This document shows positions 1 through 5,512 of a stretch of 5,512 nucleotides of DNA, piece after piece. The stretch is taken from the NCBI GenBank assembly GCA_964463255.1, contig CAYXBC010000044.1:1-5512 (forward strand), in the 5' to 3' direction. Both the position numbers and the translations under genes were made by a program. Under the pieces are notes generated by a model. That model saw only the letters and a program-made list of their open reading frames with translations, made no database searches and was not told where the DNA came from. Numbering within the stretch: the first letter of the stretch is position 1; every line of letters begins with the position of its first letter. The stretch is from CAJBLF01 sp964463255 (GTDB lineage: Bacteria; Patescibacteriota; Gracilibacteria; Absconditabacterales; Absconditicoccaceae).

Positions 1-459
1 GAAATCGACAGTAGAACAATCCTCGGAAGAAAATGAGCTGAGACATTGCTCGGAAAGTGAGATATGCTCTATATGGATCCTTCGACCAAAGCACCGATAA
101 GAATCCAAGCACCATTTATCTCCACAGAAGAAATCGAAAAAGTAGTAGAGACACTCAAGATCAAATACATGTGATGACTGACAGAAGAAGATATTTACAA
201 CCAAGAAATAGTCGGCTTACTCGAAAATAAACTGGAAGCTGGAGCTCAGCTTTTTGGTAGCAGCAACGGCGACAATGATGATGAACTTGTGGAAAGAGCT
301 ATCCAAGTCATCTCACAGACCAGGAAAGCTTCAGCGACATTATTGCAAAGGAAACTCGGTGTAGGATTCGCCCGCGCAGCAAGGATCATGGATATCTTGG
401 AAGAGAAATGAATAATCGGTCCTCAAGATGGTGCTAAGCCGAGAGATATCTTTATCTAA
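1..459 (+). CDS. ftsK: DNA translocase FtsK, C-terminal part (5' end outside window)
   Basis: This is the last 152 residues of FtsK, the septal ATPase that pumps chromosomal DNA during division. The first residues match the end of the RecA-like motor (DSRTILGRKGAETLLGKGDML, with TGA read as Gly at residues 12 and 20). From about residue 95 comes the winged-helix gamma domain that reads oriented polar sequences in the family (QTRKASATLLQRKLGVGFAR, then a region ending GPQDGAKPRDIFI). Five in-frame TGA codons occur at 34, 58, 172, 175 and 409. The two in the motor motif and the one before IIGP fall on conserved glycines, so they are sense codons rather than stops. The gene ends with TAA at 457-459 and is followed by a terminator. 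The membrane and motor portions lie upstream of base 1. Identification is very secure. Confidence 0.94.
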
Positions 460-490
460 TCAGCAGGCAACACACCACACATAGCCAGAC

Positions 491-525
491 AAAAAAATCT
501 GATCATCTTTGGTCAGATTTTTTTT
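491..525 (+). terminator. Rho-independent terminator after ftsK
   Basis: Bases 491-504 pair with 511-524 around a 6-base loop (one G-T wobble), and the right arm merges into a run of eight T (518-525). The left arm begins with seven A, so the hairpin could also act on the opposite strand. It lies 31 bases after the ftsK stop codon. Confidence 0.82.
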
Positions 526-553
526 GCTTGGCATTACTATTTCGCAATTGAGA

Positions 554-740
554 GGAATCCATATCTTTACTCTGGTACGTCATTCCGGCGCTAAGGTTTG
601 GAGCCGGAATCCATGCTAAAGAGTTCTATTGGTATGGATTCCCTCTTCCATCCTATCATCCAATCATTAGCACGAGGACTTGGCACGGGAATGACGTGGT
701 GTAGGTACTATGGATCGATATGTCGGGGCTCAGAATGACA
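554..740. repeat. Nested inverted repeats, likely degenerate dispersed intergenic element
   Basis: No gene is supported between the ftsK terminator and base 752. The stretch holds nested complementary segments. An outer pair, 577-586 (ACGTCATTCC) and 688-697 (GGAATGACGT), matches perfectly. An inner hairpin pairs 582-589 with 603-610 (ATTCCGGC / GCCGGAAT). GGAATCCAT occurs at 554-562 and again at 606-614, with its complement at 634-642. A further degenerate GAATGACA copy lies at 734-741. Its G+C content is visibly higher than the flanking intergenic sequence. The CATTCC...GGAAT palindrome style is common in mobile intergenic repeats of many bacteria. Membership of a multi-copy family is inferred, because only one locus is visible. 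Confidence 0.6.
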
Positions 741-751
741 CAAGATATAAT

Positions 752-780
752 AAAAAATCTACCCATCACGAGCAGATTTT
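752..780 (-). terminator. Rho-independent terminator after the prenyl synthase gene
   Basis: Read on the minus strand, 780-774 (AAAATCT) pairs with 760-754 (AGATTTT) around a 13-base loop. The 3' arm runs into a tract of six T (the A run at 752-757 on the plus strand). It lies about 55 bases beyond the TAG stop of the minus-strand gene at 836. Confidence 0.6.
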
Positions 781-835
781 GTTATTATTTTTTCTTCTTC
801 TAAATTTCTCTATGCTAAATTCAAAATCCAGTGTC

Positions 836-1903
836 CTAGTGTTCTATTTTTTCCATTTTTTTGATGAGCATGAGGATATGATGTTTCGCCGTATCATTGA
901 GCTCTGTTGTCATAAGGACATCTTTAGCTTGCTTGCTGAATCTAAGAATTCCATCTTTGCAGAAGGAAAGGGCTCAGCTTTCTTCAAACATCTGTTGTAA
1001 TGCCTTTATCTGTGTCGCATCAAGCGGTTTCCCCATAGAGGACTTCAAGAGAGATTGTTGTTCTGGTGTTCATTTTTCGAAGATATAATTAGTGACATAG
1101 GTCTGTTGGCCTTCTTGGATATCGCTGAATGTGGATTTGGTCTTATCGCCTCCAATGATATCGAGATAATCGTCTCTCATCTGGAAGGCGAGTCCCATAT
1201 ATTTGCCGAGTTCGATAATGAGTTGTTTTTGTTCTTTGGATGCATCAGCAAGGATAGCTCAGGTGACCATAGGTCTGATGAAAGTATACGAAGCAGTCTT
1301 GTACATATTCTTCTTATCAATCAGATCGAGCGAAGCCGGTCAGGAAATCATCAGATCGACATCAATCATCTGTCCGAGAATTACTTCTTCTATCATACTA
1401 TGGACATTCTTTCTCGCTTCCCGGAGGAGATTTTCAGGGAAATCATGTTGTTTGTATCGCAACTCATAGACTCGTGAAAGCAGGAGATCACCCAAAAGGA
1501 TAGCTTGCCCTTCGGCAATATGTTCTGTATTACCTGTAGTACTCTCAGGAGATTTCTTAGTCGCAAGGAGGGTCCTGATATAGGAGTGTACCGTGAGAGC
1601 ATTATGCCTTTTATCGGCTTGGTCGATGACATCGTCATGGATGAGCGCCATCGTGTGGAGGAGTTCAAAGATGATACCAAAATTCAGGATTGCTTTTTCG
1701 TTGCTTCCGCCAAATCCGGTATATGCCAATCGGAGGCCATAAGGCCTGATTCTCTTACCGCCGGAAAAGATGAAAGTAGAGATATAATCGATGAAGCTAT
1801 CTATCTTGGGATTATTGATGAGTTTCTGTGCATCTTCCACCTTATTCTGGACATAGGTCTGCAGGATGCCATCAAAGGTAATCTTGAATGAAGCTAAATC
1901 CAT
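836..1903 (-). CDS. Polyprenyl (GGPP-type) diphosphate synthase
   Basis: A complete trans-isoprenyl diphosphate synthase of 355 residues, a normal family length. It condenses isopentenyl diphosphate onto an allylic primer to make C15-C20 or longer chains, for example for undecaprenyl or quinone-type lipids. Visible motifs are GGKRIRP at 48-54, the first aspartate-rich motif DDVID at 90-94, GQMIDVD at 177-183, KTASYTF at 202-208, and the second aspartate-rich motif DDYLD at 244-248. The segment HIAEGQAILLGDLLLS (128-143) resembles the longer IdsA-like branch, but chain length cannot be read with confidence. Four TGA codons (Gly188, 215, 278, 310) lie in the C-terminal half and none in the first 187 codons. 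The start is the first ATG in the frame, with no clear Shine-Dalgarno. The gene stops with TAG and diverges from the gene at 2050. The protein is predicted cytosolic. Confidence 0.93.
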
Positions 1904-1975
1904 GATTATGAAATTAAAATAAAAATAGGAAAAACCTCTTTGTCAAAAAGAATAGAGATTTGACCCATAAATGCA

Positions 1976-2004
1976 ATTATAACAAAACTTGACAAAAACA
2001 ACAA
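1976..2004 (-). promoter_or_regulatory. Candidate promoter for the prenyl synthase gene
   Basis: On the minus strand, a perfect TATAAT (1981-1976) is preceded 17 bases upstream by a weak -35 (TTGTTG, 2004-1999). A start near 1969 would give a leader of roughly 65 bases. A TTGACA at 1946-1941 is an alternative -35, but its -10 partner is poor and would leave almost no leader. The site overlaps the rightward promoter. Confidence 0.4.
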
Positions 2005-2016
2005 AAAGTATATAAT
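1989..2016 (+). promoter_or_regulatory. Consensus sigma70-type promoter
   Basis: TTGACA at 1989-1994 and TATAAT at 2011-2016, both perfect hexamers, are separated by 16 bases. Transcription would start near 2023, about 27 bases before the ATG at 2050. This suggests strong expression of the Lys/Glu-rich protein gene. Confidence 0.72.
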
Positions 2017-2049
2017 AAGTACGTTTAGTTCTTTGAAAAAAAGAATCCC

Positions 2050-3210
2050 ATGGCAGAAAAAGAGAATAAAAAGCCTTCGTTTTTGAAGAAAACATGAGAA
2101 TCTCTCCTCAATACCGCAGTCATGTGACCTAGAGCTATTTTGGCTACTACAACAGCAGCCGGAAATCTCTTGAGGACATTTTTGGCGACTGATAAAAACG
2201 GCGGACAAAGTTTGAAATATTCTGAAGCAATCAAAGATCGGCGTAATAAATTGACCTATGCACTTTCTGCTCCCGTGACTGCCTTCAATCCGAAATGGAA
2301 ACAGAAACGAGAGAAATTAGCGAAGGCTCCAGGACCCAAAGAATGGAATAAAGATATGGTACGATACGATTATGTAGGAAGGACAAGCGGTCGTACAGCA
2401 AAATACACTCCTCAATTAGCGATAGATGCATGACTCCTATGATCGGAATGATTGGAATCCATGCTCTACCTGGATAAGGAATCTCCTATGTATACTGGTC
2501 CATGGGCCAAGATTTCCCAAAAATTTAAGAATCTGATGAAGAGCACCGTGATGCCTTTCGAACCCATCTATAGACGATCACAAAACAAGCTCGGCCTCTT
2601 CGGTGGAAAAAAGGCAGCCAAAGAAGAACCAGCCAAAGAAATAGCTGCTGAATCAACAAAGAAATCTGAAGCACAACCAGAAGACAAGAAGGAAGAGAAG
2701 AAACCGGAAGTAAAGGTTGAGAAAAAAGAGGAGAAGAAAGAAGAGAAGAAAGCTGAAGTGAAAGTAGTAGAGAAGAAAGAAGAGAAGAAAGAAGAGAAAA
2801 AACCAGAAGAGAAGAAAGAGGAAAAGAAAGAAGAAAAGAAAGAAGATCCAAAAAATATCGCTGAAGTTAAGGCGCAAGATAAAGAGAAGGCAGCAGAAAA
2901 AGAACAAGAGGAAAAGAAAAAGAATTTCCCAGCATGGAAGAGTCTAGACAAGGAAGCAAAAGCGGAACGTAAGAAAGAATATGACAAGGTATTGGAAGAT
3001 AATCTTACAAAACAATGAATCCTCGCTCGATGAAAAAAAGCGAACATGGGAGAAACGCTTGAAGATATTTTCAAAAATTTTAAAGAAAAAGAGCCTACAT
3101 TTGTAGGATATATGGAAGAGATAATAGCAAATGAATCATCACCCAAGCCAACGCCACCAACATGAGAAAAAAAACAGAAAAATTACAACAAAAATAAGCA
3201 GAGAAAATAA
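2050..3210 (+). CDS. Unrecognised Lys/Glu-rich protein
   Basis: I do not recognise this 386-residue protein. Read with TGA as Gly it runs from ATG 2050 to TAA 3208-3210 and contains eight in-frame TGA codons (residues 16, 26, 128, 131, 134, 323, 328, 372). Residues 1-186 are basic with moderate complexity, including a mildly hydrophobic stretch at about 19-46 that is interrupted by Arg, so it is unlikely to be a true membrane span. Residues about 187-291 are a low-complexity Lys/Glu segment built from KKEE and EEKK units, likely an extended charged helix or disordered linker. The tail (about 292-386) contains a short acidic/aromatic patch (EDIFKNF, FVGYMEEI) and a highly basic end. There is no signal peptide. 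A strong promoter lies directly upstream, and the gene converges on the RNHCP gene. Basic ends with a charged linker suggest nucleic-acid or ribosome association, but this is speculation. Confidence 0.85.
2719..2846 (+). repeat. Polypurine low-complexity tract inside the Lys/Glu-rich gene
   Basis: Three uninterrupted purine runs on the coding strand (2719-2752, 2769-2802, 2805-2846), built from GAAGAGAAGAAA-type units, encode the KKEE blocks. The extreme purine/pyrimidine strand asymmetry makes the tract prone to replication slippage. It also creates long meaningless open frames on the opposite strand. Confidence 0.8.
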
Positions 3211-3222
3211 CTCCTAATCCTT

Positions 3223-3534
3223 CTAGTAGAGTATTTCCTTATAATCTTTGATATACTGATCTAATTTTTCCACTTCATCATCATCGGCTCTTTTGTTCCG
3301 GTGAAGTTTTCCGCAGTCTTTACATTGGAAACATATCTTGAGCTGGCCGTTCTTTATCTCATAGGCAATAGGATACATCCTACCTCAGCAATCGGTCGCC
3401 CTATCTCCAGGGATCTCACTATCTACATGGAGGGAAACAAAACAATGTGGACAATGATTTCTACAGGTCTTGACCGCCTGAGAGATAGCCTTTCCACAAT
3501 TGATGCAGGTAAATGATTCATTTATTTTCTTCAT
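3223..3534 (-). CDS. RNHCP domain protein
   Basis: A complete 103-residue protein of the RNHCP family, named for the motif seen at residues 25-29 (CRNHCPHC at 24-31). The conserved run continues as SLHVDSEIPGDR (34-45) and then C-G-G-R-M-Y-P-I (49-56). The first Gly of that segment (residue 50) is encoded by TGA at 3385-3387, where the family has a small residue/glycine. Nine cysteines (10, 13, 24, 28, 31, 49, 68, 71, 74), including CINC, CRNHCPHC and CFQCKDC arrangements, suggest zinc-ribbon-type metal sites. The family has no well-established function; nucleic-acid binding is an inference. The stop is TAG. The 3' end faces the preceding plus-strand gene with a 12-base gap, and the 6S-like RNA lies upstream on the same strand. 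Confidence 0.9.
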
Positions 3535-3574
3535 ATTTTACAATAGGTCATAATAAGACAAATCTTATATTAGA

Positions 3575-3600
3575 AATTGAAAATTAAGAATTGAAAATTA
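3575..3600. repeat. Short direct repeat, two copies
   Basis: AATTGAAAATTA occurs at 3575-3586 and 3589-3600, a 14-base period. It sits in very A+T-rich DNA between the start of the RNHCP gene and the 3' end of the structured RNA. It could be a protein-binding site or simple slippage. Confidence 0.55.
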
Positions 3601-3608
3601 TTTTTTTT

Positions 3609-3750
3609 GACCATATGGCCGTAGAAGGCAAGTAGTGCTCCTAAAAACTTAGAAGTGGGTAGCTCCATCACGGCATACACCGTGACTTTTCGGCTCCCAT
3701 GAGATAAATAGGAAGTAATATTCCTCACCCCACGTACGCACCACATAGTC
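3609..3750 (-). ncRNA. Structured RNA, probable 6S RNA (SsrS-like)
   Basis: Read on the minus strand, the segment folds into one long interrupted rod. The closing stem pairs 3750-3741 with 3618-3609 (10 pairs), then 3738-3735 with 3623-3620, then 3729-3724 with 3632-3627. A central bubble follows. Its 5' strand (3723-3700, 24 bases) is unpaired, and its 3' strand carries a 7-pair hairpin (3655-3649 with 3644-3638). Beyond it is an upper stem (3699-3693 with 3663-3656, one bulged A) and an apical hairpin (3686-3680 with 3673-3667, loop TGTATG). Rod, open bubble with a 3'-side hairpin and apical arm are the hallmarks of 6S RNA, which binds RNA polymerase as a promoter mimic. Six pairs are G-U in this orientation and would be A-C on the other strand, supporting minus-strand transcription. 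True ends are not defined and may extend beyond the core. A structured leader of the RNHCP gene is the alternative. Confidence 0.6.
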
Positions 3751-3828
3751 GTGGGTAAGACTAACAGTATGTAGCGATTTTGCAAGCTAAAATACTATTC
3801 TTGTGATATCTTTGGGTAGGCAGGCAAC

Positions 3829-3864
3829 AAAAAAAGCACGTCCGTTTTGGTGGTACGTGCTTTT
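3829..3864 (-). terminator. Rho-independent terminator after the RRM gene
   Basis: On the minus strand, 3864-3855 (AAAAGCACGT) pairs perfectly with 3841-3832 (ACGTGCTTTT) around a 13-base loop, ending in a run of seven T (the A run 3829-3835 on the plus strand). It starts about 20 bases after the RRM stop codon and separates that gene from the structured RNA. Confidence 0.88.
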
Positions 3865-3885
3865 GGTCAAAAGAATATATGAACA

Positions 3886-4224
3886 TTAGAATAATTCTTC
3901 TGATTCTTCTTCTTGAACTGCCTTAGCTTCTGCTCTAGCTTGGATTCTTTCAGGATTCTCCTTAGCAAAATCGACTTTGACCGCTCTTCCCATAATTTCC
4001 TGACCATCCATTGCTTGTTGTGCTTTAGCAGCATCTTCAGGATTGACGAATTCAACGAATCCGAAACCCCTACTCTTGTTCGTTTCTTGGTCCAGTTTTA
4101 CTCTCGCGAAAGCAACCTCACCGAATTTTGAGAATTCTTCTCTGAGCTCTTTTCATCTCAATTTCCGATTCAGTCCTCAGACAAAGAGCTTTGTCTGGCT
4201 GATAATTGTGTTTTCTTCTGACAT
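3886..4224 (-). CDS. RRM-domain RNA-binding protein
   Basis: A 112-residue protein made of one RNA recognition motif plus a short acidic tail, like the small bacterial RRM proteins (cyanobacterial Rbp type). RNP2 is KLFVGGL (12-18) and RNP1 is KSRGFGFV (50-57). Both carry the aromatic residues that stack on RNA bases. The fold ends with GRAVKVDFAKENP near 79-91, and the tail ends EEEESEELF-like (about 103-112). TGA encodes Gly16, the first glycine of the RNP2 motif, and Gly24; under the standard code the protein would be destroyed in its signature motif. The ATG is the only good start; no convincing Shine-Dalgarno precedes it. It is a single-gene transcript with its own terminator. The likely role is single-stranded RNA binding, possibly in cold or translation control, as inferred from the family. 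Confidence 0.92.
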
Positions 4225-4266
4225 CTACCCAAAAAAAACAAAATAAAGAAATATACCGCTAGTATG

Positions 4267-4272
4267 TATAAT
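4267..4272 (+). promoter_or_regulatory. Candidate -10 element for the 4317/4475 gene pair
   Basis: A perfect TATAAT lies 45 bases before the ATG at 4317, in the divergent gap between the RRM gene and the plus-strand pair. The expected -35 position (4244-4249, TAAAGA) does not match consensus, so support is limited to the -10 and the position. The gap 4225-4316 otherwise shows only A+T-rich sequence. Confidence 0.3.
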
Positions 4273-4316
4273 TTTGCCCAGTAAATACAAATGATTTTAT
4301 TTCGAACACTAAAATC

Positions 4317-4464
4317 ATGGAAGAGATTTTAGATGAGAGGATTATCCCGTGGGATGAATATTTGCAAAAAAAAAAGATACGGATATAATGGATATGGCGA
4401 CTACGCGCAAGAACAAATATACGACCATAGAGACATTCCAGCGCTTGAACGTTTTATCCTTTAG
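4317..4464 (+). CDS. Small ORF with apparent frameshift at an A10 run
   Basis: From ATG 4317 the frame reads MEEILDERIIPWDEYLQ and then enters ten consecutive A (4366-4375), after which it stops at TAA 4386-4388. If one A is removed or skipped, the reading continues as RYGYNGYGDYAQEQIYDHRD and ends IPALERFIL at TAG 4462-4464, giving about 48 residues. The restored product is Tyr- and acid-rich and ends 10 bases before the next ATG, as expected in an operon. The third frame after the run is also open (to TAA 4466-4468), so the choice is not certain. Possible explanations are transcriptional slippage on the A run, a sequencing or assembly homopolymer error, or a decayed gene. The protein is not recognised. 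Confidence 0.4.
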
Positions 4465-4474
4465 CTAATGAAGC

Positions 4475-5440
4475 ATGACAGACACGACAGATCCCCAAAT
4501 TCAATGACAACAACAAGGATCAACGGACGATATCCTATGATGAGTGGACATATTTTCAGGTATACCTGAATCCACTAAACCGGAGGAAGGTCTCTCCTAT
4601 GAGAATATGCTAGGGGAAGATGTACAATTTCAGCCTATACCAGAAACAATCGAGGAAATATTGCCTACAATACCCGTGCAGGCGACAGCACCTGTAGCAG
4701 CACCAGTACAGCAAAGACCAATTCCGCAAGCACCCGTGCAGGCGACAGCACCTGTAGCAGCACCAGTACAGCAAAGACCAATTCCACAAGCACCTGTAGC
4801 AGCACCGGTACAACAAAGACCAATTCCACAGGCACCCGTACAAGTGACACCACCTAGAGAGACAGCAGATCATAAGGTATTTATCCCGAGGGATGAGGAG
4901 ATATCTCCTAGCAAACCGACACCAATCCCACCCGAAGTGAAAGCAGAAACGGAGCCAGAAAGTATATTCCAGACGGATGTCCAGAAAAAATTTGGAGAAT
5001 TAGTTGGTATCACCAAGAAGATTTATGGGCTCAAGGGAAAATTATGAACGGATGAGGAATCATTCGACATTCTGGGAGCTGATAATGATAAACTCTCTAT
5101 CTCATACAGATTCTTGCTTGATGAGACCGATGATCCTATACTCTTTATCACGAAGATAGAACAAGATAAAGAGACAGAAGAAGAGACCGTCAATGAATTG
5201 AAATTCACATTTAATACAGAGATTCCATCCTTGGAAGTGATAATCAATGATGTCCTACTCTTCGATGAACAAGAGGATTTTTCTCAGGATCAAAAGAAAA
5301 AATTGCAAGTGATAGATAAGATAAATAAATTCATTTTCTTGGCTTCAGAAGAGCAGAGAAAGATGGAGAAAGATATCAAGGAAAAAGAGGAAGAGGAAAG
5401 AGAAAGAAGAAAATTACAGGAGATATTCAGAAATTTCTAA
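4475..5440 (+). CDS. Unrecognised protein with Pro/Gln-rich repeats
   Basis: A 321-residue protein I do not recognise, from ATG 4475 (a TAA lies just upstream in frame, so no longer start exists) to TAA 5438-5440. TGA codes Gly at residues 11, 22, 23 and 191; the pair at 22-23 is two adjacent TGA codons. The order is: an acidic, Gln-rich N-terminus (1-66); tandem repeats (67-120) of the 20-residue unit PVQATAPVAAPVQQRPIPQA; a Pro-rich linker to about 165; a mixed, compositionally normal domain (about 166-290, e.g. KKFGELVGITKKIYGLKGKL); and a strongly charged C-terminal helix rich in Lys, Glu and Arg, ending IFRNF. No signal peptide or membrane span is visible. The layout looks like a flexible arm joined to a small folded domain and a coiled coil, suggesting a scaffold or interaction protein, but the function is unknown. 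It follows the small ORF by 10 bases. Confidence 0.87.
4673..4834 (+). repeat. In-frame 60-base tandem repeat (two full copies plus a 42-base copy)
   Basis: Copies at 4673-4732 and 4733-4792 differ at one base only (G4726 versus A4786, silent). A third, shortened copy at 4793-4834 matches the last 42 bases of the unit and differs from it only at synonymous third positions. The unit encodes 20 residues rich in Pro, Gln and Ala. Near identity indicates recent duplication and likely copy-number variation between strains. Confidence 0.92.
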
Positions 5441-5471
5441 AAAATTTAGATAATAGACTATAATTGATTTT

Positions 5472-5491
5472 GGATGATGGATGATGGATGA
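5472..5491. repeat. 7-base tandem repeat (GGATGAT, almost three copies)
   Basis: GGATGAT is repeated at 5472-5478 and 5479-5485, with a partial third unit at 5486-5491. It lies in the short non-coding end of the window (5441-5512). A TATAAT at 5459-5464 lies just before it but has no recognisable -35. Confidence 0.6.
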
Positions 5492-5512
5492 AGGTAGTGT
5501 CTACTTATGCAC

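Noticed and set aside
172..177. Selenocysteine or stop-codon readthrough at TGA
   Set aside because: The TGAs are frequent, sit at glycine positions in unrelated proteins and lack any nearby consistent hairpin; code 25 explains all of them.
1055..1891. Plus-strand open frames across the prenyl synthase gene
   Set aside because: They lie opposite a complete, motif-bearing minus-strand gene and show no family features.
2140..3018. Two separate proteins (2140-2433 and 2452-3018) under the standard code
   Set aside because: They are pieces of one frame from 2050 to 3210 broken only by TGA, which the conserved families in the window show to be glycine.
2568..3146. Long minus-strand open frame rich in Phe and Ser
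   Set aside because: It is the complement of the Lys/Glu-coding polypurine tract; composition is an artefact with no domain or start context.
3301..3516. Plus-strand frame of 71 residues
   Set aside because: It is antisense to the RNHCP gene, which has clear conserved Cys motifs.
3570..3785. 71-residue minus-strand open frame
   Set aside because: It overlaps the structured RNA, whose stems explain the sequence better; the peptide has no recognisable features.
4673..4834. CRISPR-like array
   Set aside because: Repeats are directly adjacent without spacers and are in frame inside a protein gene.
5436..5450. Hairpin TCTAAA/TTTAGA over the stop of the last gene as a terminator
   Set aside because: The stem is six A/T-rich pairs with a 3-base loop and no T tract follows.

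Overview
The window comes from a bacterium that reads TGA as glycine (genetic code 25). This points to Absconditabacteria (SR1) or Gracilibacteria (BD1-5) of the Candidate Phyla Radiation. Read with TGA as stop, every longer gene breaks into pieces. Read as glycine, the pieces join, and TGA falls exactly on conserved glycines: the FtsK GAExLLGxGDML motif, the RRM LFVGGL motif, the RNHCP C-x-G-x-M motif and the polyprenyl synthetase core. All termination codons used are TAA or TAG. None of the starts has a clear Shine-Dalgarno sequence.

Layout: (1) 1-459 (+), the 3' end of ftsK, followed by a strong terminator. (2) About 530-750, a gene-free stretch with nested inverted repeats resembling a degenerate dispersed repeat. 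(3) 836-1903 (-), a complete trans-polyprenyl diphosphate synthase with its own terminator. (4) 1904-2049, a divergent promoter region with a perfect sigma70-type promoter facing right. (5) 2050-3210 (+), an unrecognised 386-residue protein with a long Lys/Glu-rich segment; it converges, 12 bases apart, on (6) 3223-3534 (-), a small RNHCP zinc-ribbon-like protein. (7) 3609-3750 (-), a structured RNA with the architecture of 6S RNA, lying between the RNHCP gene and (8) 3886-4224 (-), a single-RRM RNA-binding protein with a clean terminator. (9) 4317-4464 (+), a short ORF broken at a run of ten A, followed 10 bases later by (10) 4475-5440 (+), an unrecognised protein with Pro/Gln-rich tandem repeats and a charged C-terminal helix. 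The last 72 bases hold a 7-base tandem repeat and no gene.

The genes do not form one pathway. FtsK (chromosome segregation), the prenyl synthase (lipid carrier or isoprenoid synthesis), the RRM protein and the 6S-like RNA (RNA biology, transcription control) are housekeeping functions. The two large unknown proteins are low-complexity and probably lineage-specific. The main point for a second look is the minus-strand structured RNA: every non-Watson-Crick position in its helices is G-U only when read on the minus strand.
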